The notes under the pieces were generated by a model. The model saw nothing but the letters and a program-made list of their open reading frames with translations, was not told the DNA's origin and searched no databases. Positions 1 through 11,446 of a stretch of DNA of 64,000 bases are shown here, piece by piece. The translations under genes and the position numbers were made by a program. How positions within the stretch are numbered: position 1 is the stretch's first letter; each line of letters begins with the position of its first letter. This DNA is from Saksenaea vasiformis B4078 (Eukaryota; Mucoromycota; Mucoromycetes; Mucorales; Saksenaeaceae): contig JNDT01001888.1 of assembly GCA_000697055.1 (NCBI GenBank), positions 1 to 64,000 on the forward strand, written 5' to 3'.

Positions 1-1
1 A

Positions 2-864
2 GGATCGAGCAGAAGTACCTATAGCAGATATCAAGAATACCTCCGAAAACTCAAGGAGAATAACAACGGTCTTCAGCTGTGGAACTTCTACTCGAACCGG
101 TCTGTACGGCGAAAAACCTGGGATAATGCTATCTCACGAAGATCGTGTCTGGACAAAGCCTGCTATCTAATCCTGAACCAAGCGAATCGTACCTTTACCA
201 TGAGTAGGGAATTACATCCTGACCAAGTACGTGGGGAGTCTCGCCCTCTTGTATACGTTTTTGGCCTAGATGGAATGAGCAAAAGATCAAGAAGAGGAGG
301 CCTAGCACCCATGGATCACAAGATTGCCAACGCACTGTATCGGAAAATAAAGCAACGTAGTCGCGGTCGTGAAAACAAGAATATTGATATCTGTACAAGA
401 GTTGATGAGTACCAAACCTCGAAAGTATGTTGTTACCGTTCTAAGCGAGGCAGCGAGCAGCATGTCAGTTTCTTCGGCGACCACCCATGGTACCAGTGCA
501 AGATGAAGCTCGATTAGAAGGTGGCCTTGAAAAGGTGACGAGAGTAGTCTGTTGTCAGAGTTGTAATCGAGCGTTCCACCGGGATGGCAATGCAGCGGAC
601 AACCAGGCGACTATCGCCCAATACATGTTGCAGTTTCAGCAACGTCCGCGTTGGTTCATCCGGCCGACAAGACGTCAGGAAGAAGGAAGCGAAGAAGAAA
701 CCACAGTGACAGCCAGCGAAGTTCAGACCACGGTTGGACCACCCTGGTCTCAGCAAAGCATTTTTCAACAAGCACAGGAAGCAGAATCGTCACAAGAACC
801 ACTAAGACGATCAGCAAGGCTACAACAGAAAAGACAAAAAAGGATCCACGAGCCAAGTGGATAG
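2..864 (+). pseudogene. Fanzor (TnpB-like RNA-guided nuclease), C-terminal part, broken and cut by window edge
   Basis: The reading frame is open from base 2 with no start, so the gene begins left of the window. Known family: Fanzors are eukaryotic relatives of TnpB, RNA-guided nucleases carried by mobile DNA. Visible are a VFGLDGM segment, then VDEYQTSKVC, whose Glu (codon 407-409) is the expected RuvC-II residue. A frame change follows, then CQSC and HRDGNAADN, whose Asp (583-585) is the RuvC-III residue. The first zinc pair is damaged: CC replaces CxxC. The first frame stops at 517 and the second runs to 864, ending in a basic tail. A 45-nt intron starting at the GTATGT at about 425 and ending at the CAG near 470 would restore the frame but would remove the first zinc pair, so decay is more likely. 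Identity as Fanzor is firm; activity is unlikely. Confidence 0.75.
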
Positions 865-1826
865 GGCTTCCACGCCCGGTACTTGGTAAGCACTATTGAA
901 CCTCCTGGGCTGTTTCCTTTCATACTCACCAACCAAATTATTCACGCGTCTTGCATGAGCTTGGCGAGGGGCTGGGTATTGCGCTGTTGAAGGTCTAAAC
1001 AGGTTCGTGGATGCGTCAATTCAAACAATTGCAACACGGCAGCTCACATCATCCATTAACGTCAAGCTTAGTTTCCCAATTCCGCCAAGCAGATTTGCAA
1101 GATGCGACTTTATTTTTTGAAAAAACAGTGCACTTCAGATAGCACAGCTTTATTATTATTATGGAATGAAAAATAAACAAAAGAATATAACATATTTTGC
1201 GAATCTAAAATTGACGTCTGTGTTACCTGTCTTGTTCATTAAATTGCAGACTTGCTACGTAAAAAGATAGTGCAACGAGGAAATGGACAGATCTGGCGTG
1301 CGAGCCTGTCGGCCGATGAATGCACGGCATCTGTTTCTGCTGTCTCGCACGGAACGATAGCATTGGTGGACTATAATCTAATGATAAATCCTTCATGGAG
1401 TATACGAGTTTCCACATTTCTAGGCTTAAAGAGACTTGAGAACTATTGTTATCGTGTTTGGAGGTTATCACAGTGGAGTGATTGCTTAAACAAGTGCAGC
1501 TAAATAGCGTGGTGTATATTTTAACTTTAGCCTAGAGAGTTGGGTGTGGCTTATGGAATACGCTGCAGTGCCCCCCGACGCGTTAAATACAAAAATCATG
1601 AGAACAATCGGTAATATCGCTTGCAATTGCGATGGAATCAGTAAACATAAAAGGAGATGTACATTTTTACTGGGTAAAAAAAAACCCCGCCGATAGAGTC
1701 CATCTATGGCGCAATAAGGGTAGTATGTTCCCATAGTGATATGCGTGATAATGGTGTGTGAAGAGCTTGGTCATGACATTTGTACATCTTGTAGGATGTC
1801 TTTTTTTTTTCTCTTTCATTTCTTTA
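865..1826. other. Spacer with no recognisable gene
   Basis: I see only short chance frames on both strands with no family resemblance. It holds the presumed 3' flank of the broken Fanzor and the 3' flank of the minus-strand membrane protein gene. Confidence 0.5.
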
Positions 1827-2965
1827 TTAGGATTTGCGGTGGCGTTGCTTTCGTTTTTGTTGTTCTTCCCACAGGGCAATCTCATCGATTCCTCTTCTTC
1901 GTATAGGATCAGCTAAAATTTCAGAACGTGAAATAAGTGTGAACCGCTGGTTCTGTAGAGGCGTAAATTGCTCTTGCGACAAATCAAATGTAGTCATCAT
2001 GGACAGTTGGCTTTGTTCGCGTGTAGAAACTAGTGCTCTATCCGCATTGTTAGCCCTCAGAGTTCCTTTTGTCGTTGTTGGAGAAAGGGCGTTATTCTCC
2101 TTCTCCTTCTCCTCCTGTTCCTTTTTTTCTATGGTGCTATCTCTTTGTACAGGCTGTTGCCCGGTATGATTTTGGCCAACACCTTTCTCGTGAAGATTTT
2201 CATCACTAAGCGCATGTTGCCACTCTTCGAGAAAGTCACTTTGGTTCTGGAACAAAAGGTCCCCCAACATGTCATGAACTTGAATGTGTTTTAACGATGT
2301 TCGACGTGAGCTCGCATCTACATTGTTTGGTTTCTCTTCGTCGATGCCACCTTTGTCTGCGGGAATTTTTTTATGTTGGTGATTTTGCGCTGCTCTCCAT
2401 ACCAGAATGGCAGCCGTAAGGGCACCAATGACAACCATACCGCATGCACTGAGGATCAGCAGCATAACGTTGTCTAACTTCCACGATGCATGCGGCGTTG
2501 CCTCGACCGTCGCGCCTGTCAGTATTGGTTGATCCATCGTAACTAATATAGTCGACGTTAGGATAGAGGCAGAAGTGATGCGGAGGTTTTTGTTGGATAT
2601 GGCTGTCGTCGCTTGCGCATAGACTACTCCTCCTTCACTTCCTTCTGGCTCTTTCTCCTCCGCATCCTCCTCGTCCTCGTCCTCTTCCTCATCTTCGTCT
2701 TCATCTTCTTTGTTGTCGTCATCTGCGGAAGAGGACACGTTACAATGATGCTTGCAGGGGCGACCTTCTAATGTCCGATCAATTTCTGGATTGATGACAG
2801 GTGATCGCGTTACTTACTGATAGCGCTTGTCGCTTCTGGACGATAAAGTTGTTTCGTTGTTGCTTCTGTGTCGTACCGATGGTGGTGATGGTGGTGATGA
2901 TGATGCGTAGCGATGACAAAGGTAACACAACCGGAGACAATAATACAGGCTTTAGTGATATGCAT
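1827..2965 (-). CDS. Predicted type I membrane protein, His-rich and acidic, unknown function
   Basis: Two exons are supported. The minus-strand ATG at 2965 opens exon 1 (2965-2818), which ends at a GTAAGT donor; exon 2 (2785-1827) begins after a CAG, and the phase joins exactly, giving about 368 residues. The N-terminus MHITKACIIVSGCVTFVIA looks like a signal peptide and is followed by nine histidines in a row. A short Cys-containing stretch (GRPCKHHCN) and a long Asp/Glu run come next, then one hydrophobic span (VMLLILSACGMVVIGALTAA) at about 2400-2470 on the DNA. The roughly 190-residue tail is charged, presumably cytosolic. The layout resembles wall or surface sensors, but no family is recognised; metal binding by the His/acidic part is only an inference. 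Confidence 0.7.
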
Positions 2966-3332
2966 GACAACGGAAAAGAATCACAGAAAAAAAAAAGGCT
3001 GCAGGCCATGTGCTATTGTCGCTAATCGGAAATAATATAGTATAGAGAAAATAAAAATCTTTACGGTCCAAACTGCTATAACCCTAGCCAATGATTACCC
3101 GGGTTCAAGGTGATCTTATTATCGTGAATGTATTGTCGGACTTGTATTTGTTTTGTTACGAAGTGAACCTCAGCGCGCACATACGCTATAGACATTGTTG
3201 CACATTTTCATATAGAAAATTTAAGCTAGTGCAAAAAGAGACAAGCGCGCGTTAAAACAATGATACATTTACATAGAAAAAAAATAACGTACAGATAATA
3301 AAAACATCAAACAACTACTTTTTTTTTTTTGG
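2966..3332. other. Spacer between two minus-strand genes
   Basis: This holds the promoter side of the His-rich protein gene and the 3' flank of the receptor gene. It is A/T-rich with a poly-T run near 3319. No gene seen. Confidence 0.5.
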
Positions 3333-5672
3333 TCAAAGAGCAATAAACTGTTCACCATTCTTCTCCACCTGACCTCGTATTCCAAAGGCTACCCTCACTT
3401 CGTAAATCCAGTCATTCCATTCACGCCATAAAGAGCGCTTGCAGAACGTAAGGAAGAGCCATATGCCAACCAGACTGACCAGCGTCTCGGCTAAAATCAT
3501 AAGGAAGAAGGGTGGCAGATGGGGTTTCAAAACCTCTGCACAGGCGTCTTGGTCGCTATCTGTCCCTAACATACATGTAATCCATTCTTCGGTGAGATTG
3601 TGTTCTTTTTCCACGGTTGTTAATCGGTTGATCTGGGTAAAGTAGAACAGCTAAAGATAGATAGAAGGTTTAGCCGTCTGAGAGTGTGTGAAAAAAGAAA
3701 AAAAAACACGATGTTTGTTACCCAATAGAATAGAACGGTGCCGCACATCGCGCAGGCTAAGAGTAATGCGCGCCATTGAATTTTGACGGCTGTGATCACA
3801 TGTTTATGTCGCACCCCGACCATTCCTCTGGCGGTTTGTGTTCCGGCTGACAATGATTGGGACATGTCGGACTCAATACCTTCGCGAACTGCAATCTAGA
3901 TTAAAAAACTAACGTTACGATAATCGATCAAAGGAAAACACATGTTCATTTTACCTTTGCGATGTAAAAGAAGGTTCCCAGATGGACGAGGAAACTTGGG
4001 CAAACAACTGCAGCAAGAGGATAGAAAAAGAGAGGAAAAATATACTCAACCGAAACGAGGCAAAGATTGGCAAACTCGAATTTGACAGAATGCAGCCCCA
4101 GGGCGATCGACATAATTGTGATGGGAATACCCCAACATACAGCATACAGCATATAGTAACGGTTAGTGAAAAAACTCGAGTTCCACACAGTATGTAGGTG
4201 AAGGTTAAGGATCAGCGCCGCGCACCACAAGGCCGTGGCAAATGACGAAAGGACCAGGATGGCACCTGTTGTGCAGAGAAGATCAAAAAGTTAAATTCAG
4301 CTACCGCAGACTCCGCTTTCGCATGCATCATGCAGCCTCCTGTTTACCTTGAACGGCGCACAGAGTATTATTGTTTTGGTCACCCTGGTTAATTCCATCT
4401 GGGGCGCATTGAAGTTTTCTAGGATTACCAACCGAGAAAAAGACGACGATACTGAATAGGAATATAGCAAGGGCCAGGTTTAGAATTAAGAGTGAAGGAT
4501 GTCTATAGTTTGAGTTGTCATTAGCTGAATGGTAGTTTCCCAAAAGCGGTTACTTGCCTCCTTTTGTCCGGTAGAATCAAATAACTAACAAGGATAAACA
4601 AGGAAGCAACAGCGGAAACACAGCGCACTATATCTGTCGCCAAAAAGCCACGTCCAGTCTGCCCCTTTTTGTAAAGCTAGAAAGTTTAATGTGAGTATAG
4701 TACTGGAGCCAAAAAAAAAAAAGGAATCGTAGAACTCACGAAGGATTGACCTGGGCACGGAATACAGCAACCGTACCGACAATGATCTGCATTGGCTGTT
4801 CCATTGGGCGCCAGCGGGTCTTTTAAGAAAGGTGTGGGGCATTGAGAAATGACAAAATTATCAGGAATTGCAGATAAATTTAGATTGACTTGCTGTTCTG
4901 GTAATACTAAATAATAATAAAAGAATTAGTACATTAATAATAACTAGACAAATTGTATTTCTTTTTTTGTTCTTTACATTTGGTGGGAATCGCATTGCAA
5001 TTGGTGCCTTGTGGTAGCGGTTGTTTTGTGAGCGGAGATGGCGTTTTGCAGTCTGGCAATAAGTTTAGCTGTCCTGTTAATAGAAACGGTGCGTAGCATG
5101 ATGCGTTGACTAAATCGCAACCAGACGCACATGCTGTCTGAACGCTGCCAGCTAAATAAATGTGTCAATTGATCATTGCTGTTGTTACTGTTCGATCCTT
5201 ACAGGTAGAATCGCATTTTTGTAGATAGAGTGAACATGTGTATCGGTAGTAAGAGTCGACGCATTTTGGACTAACATGACCGAGATATACTGACAGATTC
5301 GCTAAAGGTGCAAGAGCAATTTCGATTTGAGGGAAGGTGATATTTTTGTCGGGAAGGAATACATCGTAATCAACATATTTCTGTTGAGATGTCAGAGAAC
5401 ATTCAATACAAAAAGTTGATGTACATATTATGAAATTACCGAACAAATACCACCAGGATATTTTGTACAGGTAATATTATTATTATCTATACGAAATCAA
5501 ATGGTAGGACAATACGTTGGCCAAAACTTTAACCGTGTCACTTACTGTGGGGCGCCAAGCTCGTTGGGGTCGGAATGGGAGACGTCGCAATTGGGGTCGT
5601 CTTCTGTGTTCGAGCCATGTCGATCCATATTGCACTGAGTAAAAAGAATACGTATCTCATCATCATCATCAT
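3333..5672 (-). CDS. Frizzled/Smoothened-like seven-transmembrane receptor
   Basis: A multi-exon gene. Exon 1 starts at one of five consecutive ATGs (5672-5658) and encodes a signal peptide (RYVFFLLSAIWIDMA). Exon 1 ends at a GTAAGT donor (intron from 5545). The following exons encode a cysteine-rich extracellular domain with CTKYPGGIC, then KCVDSYYRYTC, KCDSTC, CASGCDLVNASC and DCKTP, the pattern of a Frizzled-type CRD. A segment with CRYGCCIPCPGQ leads into the first membrane helix, and further hydrophobic helices follow, for example HPSLLILNLALAIFLFSIVV and RYYMLYAVCWGIPITIMSIA. The last exon ends with a short cytosolic tail and stops at 3333. Known: fungal and amoebozoan genomes carry Frizzled/Smoothened-like receptors of unknown ligand. 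Exact intron borders in the helix region were not all resolved. Confidence 0.85.
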
Positions 5673-6002
5673 TTGTCTTTTTTTTTCTTGGTCTTGGTCT
5701 TTTAAAAGGACTGTTTTTTTATATGAAAAGGAAAGAAGTATAAAAAGGAAAGTGGTCAAAGGAAAAAGGAAAAAGAAGAAGAAGAAAGGAAGGAAGAGAA
5801 ATAGATACGCGAACTTTTTTTTATTTTATTTTGCATTTTACCAGCGACTTTGTTCCAGTAAAACGAGAAGCATCGGAGTATTCTACGCCAAAGCATTTGG
5901 TATTCTCACCATTAGAGTTGCAGCTCGAAAAAAAAGACATCACATTGTGTTACACTAAACAAACTCATCGATCCACTCAATTTCTATGGGTTTGATGTTC
6001 AG
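5673..6002. other. Spacer with purine-rich tract
   Basis: This lies upstream of the receptor ATGs and downstream of the PMT stop. It contains an A/G-rich run around 5735-5805 on the plus strand, which reads as a pyrimidine-rich promoter tract for the minus-strand receptor. No gene seen. Confidence 0.4.
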
Positions 6003-9000
6003 TCAGTAGTGATATTATCTTGAGAAGTTTCAGTGTTTTCCTTGTCACTATCGGAAACCAGGTTCACCACGTCTGCTACTTCCGCTGGTAACTCATTGCC
6101 CGGGTTACCAAAATAACTCTTTAGAGCGTTCTGTGCTTTCTGAAGGACAGGTAAACTGCTTTCTTGCGTTCCGTAGTACGCGGACAGGTTATCATGGAAC
6201 CTAAAATCACAAAAGAAAAGAAGACGTTAGCTTCCGGTGTCGGACCGCACTTTCTTGTCACTGTACGACACCCACTGTATACAATCGAAATCCCATGTGG
6301 TCTTCCACTTGGCTTTTTCGCAACTATCTTTGGTCCATGGTTCACCATACGTAATCGGGATAAATTGACGATATACGCAAATCACACACAGAATAACTAA
6401 TGTCGCAGCTATCATCCGCTTTCGTGTTACCAGCCGGATCGTGAGGAGATCAAATCCAACGCCGAAAAGTAGAATGCCAAAATACAGCGCCGGCATATAG
6501 TGATGTAAAAATAGTTGACGACCCATCAAAAAGAACGGGAAATAATGCAAGAACCAGCCCGCCAAAAAAAAGCCAGCCGACTCTTCATAGAACTTTCGGA
6601 GACCTGTACATAACAAAAAACCAATTTATAAACTCACTGACTGCTACTTTTTTTTTTTTTTCGCTGAACAAATCTTTTTTACCTCCAAAGTCCGTTTGGT
6701 AGCCTCGCTTGTCCAGCAATAACAAGACCACTCTGAACACCACATAAATAAATACAGCTGCTGTTGATCCCCAGAACACCAAAGGATTGCCCAATAAATA
6801 AATGTGTCGATGATCCTTCCCCCAGAAATTAATGCCCCGTCGCAGCATTGGCCAGGACTAACCGATAAAGTTGGTTACACCACTTGCTGTCTCAAGATTT
6901 TTTTGCCCAGAAACATAGCCAAACTTCTTGCTTACCTCAGGTCTCGAGTCGTACGGATGAGATGCTGTTAATCCTTGATTTGTTGTCCACATGACCTTGT
7001 TCAGTTCAATGAATTTTGCCAAGAAACCTGGTCGCTTATAATTGACCTTTTCTGTATCAAGTGGCACTAGTGTGTGTGTGTGTGTGTCATTTCAAATAAT
7101 TGGGGCACACATACAAACAAAAAAATTTCTTGTATCACTTACATCGCTTATTCTCAGTAAATTCAATATACCAAACCGTCTTGGGAAGTTTGCCATTTTT
7201 GATACAGGTCACTTCTTGTTGTCCCCAACCCCAGTCGGGTAGCTTTACGGAGTGTGAAAACAGTGCGCAGCCTGACATGGCGTGCACGAGGCGGAATTTC
7301 GAATGTAAAGTTCGTAATCGATCTTTCGAGACTGGGTCATCTCGGTCATGATCGACGATTTCTATCCGCCAATAATCGTTTGCGTCACCTTCAAATCCAC
7401 GATAACCATAGGCACTACAAGATTATTTTTTTTTTTTTTGCCCAGTTACAAAGTTAGAACGGAAAGTCGGCCTTTTTTTCTCTTTCTTTTCACCTGACTT
7501 CGTTATGATAATCCACATCCGTCATTGGAGGACGTATTTCGTGCGAATGCAGTCGTTTCCAGCTTGATTCATGAACAAGACGAATAATATCCCCGTGCTT
7601 GACATGCTTCAAGTCTGTCGCCTCCTCTTCATCCTTTTTCTGGATAACCCACCAATTGTTGTCGTCTCGATGTGGATAAAGTGTAACCTGTTGCTCTATC
7701 GATTATTGGTTTAAATAGAGCTGCTGATAGGATACGCGTTAACTCACGTTTGCTTCCACCAGGATAGGTGTGTGGATGAGAATGCAGATAGCCGCCGTGT
7801 GTCGCAACGTGTCGAATGAACACTTTGGATCCGTAGACAATGTCTATCACACCCTCTAATGAATCCTCTTCTTTTACGTTTTAAAGTACTTACCAACAGG
7901 GGTATCATCCATACTGTGGCCAGCGAGCGTTTGTTGAAATTCTGGGCTCATAAAACCATCCCCTTCTCCGCTGTTAGGTAACGAATGGAAGTGGATCTGG
8001 AACATCAGCATGTATACAAAAATAGGAAGCACGATCAGGCATGCAGCTCGCGCGAGGAAATGACGCATAAAAATAGACTGTTCTAAATAAGCATTCACCC
8101 TTCTTGCGCGTTGTCAACCAAACCTACCGCAGGAATGCGAGTATCTCCCCAAATCTCCCAGAGATTCTTGACAGTTGATACGCCAACCGTAGCAATCGTG
8201 AATAACCCAACCCATTTGCAGCTCACAGTTAACCCAAGACCTAACCCTGTAAGCACAAGCCAAATGTACCACCATTTTTGAAATGGTCTGATATACATCA
8301 AAACCTTGTCCAACTCTCCCTTCCTTCCTCCCTTTTTTTTCTTTTTACCTGTGCTGCTGGTTATGAAAGTTGACCCACATCAAAGTCGTTGCTGCTGTGA
8401 AGAACAGGAGCGGTGGATCCAAAAGGATAAGGCGATTGTTGGTAATCAAACCGTTCTCTGCATCATCATCATCATCAACACAGTCAGTCACGAGAACGTG
8501 CGGGTGGATCAACCTGTTTAGCTTACCGTAACAAACCATCAGCGCAACGACAACACTTGCGGCTACGGAGTGGCCGGAGCCTCTCATTGTCATGTAAGCA
8601 ATGGGCACCACCAGCAACCCAGTCAGCGCGCAGAACATGCGAATAGGAACATAGGGAACGCCTGGTTCAAGATAATCTCTAAAAGATATAAGATGTTAAG
8701 TTGGCAGGAACAAGCATTCAGGGAACTTACTTTCCGATATCCTTGAAATCAAATGAGCCATCCAAACCAGACAACTTTGCAACAAGAGCAATCAACATTT
8801 TCGCCAACTACAAGGAATAGATATGGCGTTATACGCGAAGACATCCGGAAGCGAAACTTACGGGAGGATGGACATCCATGAAAAATCGGGTCTTGATATA
8901 TTTACTCGCAAATCCACCAAAATGAACTTCATCGAACCTGTAATAAATTCTCAGCCCACAGACTTTCTTCATGTTTCTTTCACGTACACCACAGAAGAGG

Positions 9001-9376
9001 GCTGCCAGATTTTCCAAAATCGAATGTAACACGCCCAAAGTGTCAACGCACCAACAATACGCCAATTGCGCTTCCGTTCTTTTTCTTTTGTCGCTTGTCG
9101 TTTCTGCTGTGCTTTGTATATTTTAGAGTCATAATCCATGGATAGATCCACATCGTCGGATTCGTCGCCTTCTGTGCCCATATGCTTTGTCCGTCTTTGA
9201 CGGAAGAAGTCCGGATGTGTTGCGGAAGCATATGCATGGTCATCGGAAGCGATTGGCATTGGAATGTGATCTTCACCCCGAGTCGGGTGAAAAGATGGTT
9301 TTGAGTTATGTTCAATGGCAGCTGGAGGTTCGTAGTACGAATGCTGCAGTGATGGCGCAGAAAAGTGGCTCACCAT
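6003..9376 (-). CDS. PMT1: Protein O-mannosyltransferase (PMT family, PMT1-like)
   Basis: This is an endoplasmic-reticulum enzyme moving mannose from dolichyl-phosphate mannose to Ser/Thr of secreted proteins. The gene has many short introns; the ATG at 9376 was chosen because the frame upstream uses only a TTG. After a cytosolic tail come WQPSSVV, a segment reading EVHFGGFASKYIKTRFFMDV and the HPP motif near 8865-8885. Hydrophobic helices and the MIR-domain stretch follow: VFIRHVATHGGYLHSHPHTY, the DDNNWW loop, VKHGDIIRLVH and a HSVKLPDWGWGQQEVTC segment. The C-terminal helices include LHHYMPALYFGILLF. The last exon runs to a stop at 6003-6005. FMDVHPPLAKML and DYLEPGVPYVPMR favour the PMT1 subfamily over PMT2 (which has LGK); that subfamily call is from memory of the families. 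The splice borders were not all fixed. Confidence 0.88.
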
Positions 9377-9624
9377 GGCTACAATGTCCAACAATCACCA
9401 CAAAACCGAAGATTGGATAAAATGAAAGTAAAAACGAATGGACCACCTGAACCTGGTTTTTGTAACTGGAAGGTTTTTTTTTCTGCTGCCCGTTCCACGA
9501 CTAAAGTTTCGTGCCCGGCCATAATTACAGTTTAACTTGAAATTGAGACGGAATTTGCATTTTTTTTAGGCCAATCAAGTTTTATTTTTAGACGATTACA
9601 AATTTTTTTGGGACCAACTGACCT
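9377..9624. other. PMT upstream region abutting a repeat
   Basis: This is the promoter side of the PMT gene. From about 9539 the sequence takes on the GAGACG/poly-T character of the inverted repeat that follows, so part of it may belong to that element. Confidence 0.4.
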
Positions 9625-10036
9625 CTCACATTTAGACGAATGTCTTTTTTTGAGACGACCTCTATTTTTTTTTTTGAGACTGTTAAGCAGTTTTCAGAGA
9701 TCTTTTTCGCCTAAAATCTAAAACTAAATGGACTTCATTTAGTATAGCCCTACTGAGAGCTCTCCGCTTATCCTACGATGAGAGCTCAGATGAGATGGGC
9801 TTTGATGATTCCGCTATCGTGTAAAGTCAAATTGAGATGCTCGTCGAATTCGACGCTGTTCCTGAGACCTGATATACAGCCGATTGTCAAGATTGGATGA
9901 CGTACTAATACTTATTGGAATCTATGCCTGCAAAAAGAGATTGGCTTGAAGTAGGATATGTCTCAATAACATGTTAAATAAGTCTCGAAAAAAAAATAGA
10001 CGTCGTCTCAAAAAAAGACATTCGTCTAAATGTGAG
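9625..10036. repeat. MITE-like inverted repeat with ~55-nt arms
   Basis: The left arm (9625-9680) begins CTCACATTTAGACGAATGTC and runs through TTTTTTTGAGACGAC to a final GAGAC. The right arm (9982-10036) is its reverse complement with only a few mismatches, mostly in poly-T length. The spacer is about 300 nt and non-coding. A direct repeat close to CAAATTGAGACGCTG occurs outside the right arm (about 10050) and, diverged, inside the spacer (about 9830). The structure fits a miniature inverted-repeat element or the end of a larger DNA transposon; a structured transcript is an alternative. No autonomous partner is assigned. Confidence 0.7.
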
Positions 10037-10125
10037 CACTTTCACTGGTCAAATTGAGACGCTGTTTTCTAAATACATGTCTTTTTTAAAATGGATTGAT
10101 GGTGACAAACTTCAGAAAATGACTC

Positions 10126-10680
10126 TTGAGATGGACGAGACTGGTGTTCCTGTATGCGACATGGGCATTGGTTGGCAGTTGTGTCAAACAATATCCTGAG
10201 CGCATAAAGGGCGGAAAGAGTGTCAGCAAAGTTTGCTTAGGCGCAATTAAGTGTACGAATGATGCATGTGGAAAGCTGATGAGACCAAATTCGTCTCTGA
10301 AGATGATTGAGAAGTGGTTGGAGTGTGTGTGTGTCCGCTGTTCACCAGGAGGAGGTCTTTAACCAAGCTTATTCATATCGAACGTCCTGTGAAAGTCAAT
10401 TTCAAAATTCGCGTATCTGGTGGGCAAGTGATACACAAAGGAACTCATATGGATAAGACATTTGAACCATTGCATGTTTCAATTTAAGTCGTTGAAAAAG
10501 CTTGAACAGCGCGTGTTGGAGCTTCCATCCGAGACACCCAAAGGCTTAATGCTCGTTACAAGTGCGCTGAGATCCCAGAATCCCAGTCGAACTATACGCG
10601 ACATGGACGGATGCTTTCTAAAGCTTTGAAAGCAGATTACCGAAATCTGCTGATTTTGTAAGGATTGTTGTTGTATCATC
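10126..10680 (+). pseudogene. Mutator-like transposase zinc-finger fragment (WRKY/GCM1 type), decayed
   Basis: The frame at 10126-10362 contains YPERIKGGKSVSKVCLGAIK followed by CTNDACGKLMRP, the first half of a WRKY/GCM1-type zinc finger often found in MULE-like proteins. After a stop or frame change, bases about 10377-10475 encode HIERPVKVNFKIRVSGGQVI and HKGTHMDK, the second half, with an expected Cys changed to Arg. Farther on, about 10490-10660, an out-of-frame segment reads LEQRVLELPSETPKGLML, typical of the region after that finger. The fragment is interrupted and lacks the catalytic DDE part. It adjoins the inverted repeat, so both may derive from one element; that link is inference. 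Confidence 0.55.
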
Positions 10681-11446
10681 TTGCATGATCTTTTTTTTTT
10701 TCATGGCAAAAACTTGATTCTTATACTAGCATGCTTCATGTGTTATCGATAGACAATTTTTAAGATCTGCACATTACCCACAAAAACTCACTGTTGGGAT
10801 ATTTATCATCATTTCTGGTCATCAAAGAATCCAAGAGGTTGACGGAGGTGAGGCCGAAGATGTGGCAATTGCTCTCTGAGCGGTACTTTATACATCCATA
10901 ATAACAAAAAATCAATTCTCTATTCGCTGTGCCTTTCTGAGTAAGCCTATATCGCCCATAAGATTTTTTTTTGGAAGTGGGTTGGTCATCCGAGAAGCCA
11001 TTCGTTCTAAGAAAATGCGCAGGATACACCACATTTTCGGCCTCATCCCCGTCAACTTCTTGGAGTCTTTGGTGACTGCTAAAATTTTCTCAAGGCATCT
11101 AGATTCTTCTCAGGGTTTTTCAAGGTAGTTGCAGGTAACTTCCTGTAGCGGTGGAAGGTATCAATGATCATGATAATAAATCATATAGAAAACCAATAAT
11201 ATATTTAAAAAATACGATAGTTTACAATGGACGAGAATAGATAAAAGCCGCTGTTCTCAGTACAACAACAATGAAAACCGGTATTCTGCATGAAAGGACA
11301 ATAAAAATCATTCTGATAAATAAACCCTTCTCCTTTACTGATCGTTCATCCAGTGCTCTCTTCCTTTTCCCTCTTCGTCCTCTTCGTTTACGGGTCTTTC
11401 TATGCTTCATTAATACAACCTTCATATTTCGATATTGTCTCCAGCA
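10681..11446. other. Spacer upstream of the Fanzor gene
   Basis: A minus-strand frame at 10760-11032 has no resemblance I can name. The last part (about 11340-11446) is pyrimidine-rich and is the likely promoter/leader of the Fanzor gene. Confidence 0.4.

Noticed and set aside
5575..5958. 127-codon plus frame rich in Lys/Arg
   Set aside because: It lies antisense to the receptor's first exon and promoter; composition comes from an A/G-rich run.
10760..11032. 90-codon minus-strand frame upstream of the Fanzor gene
   Set aside because: No recognisable family, no signal or membrane pattern and no splice-linked neighbour.
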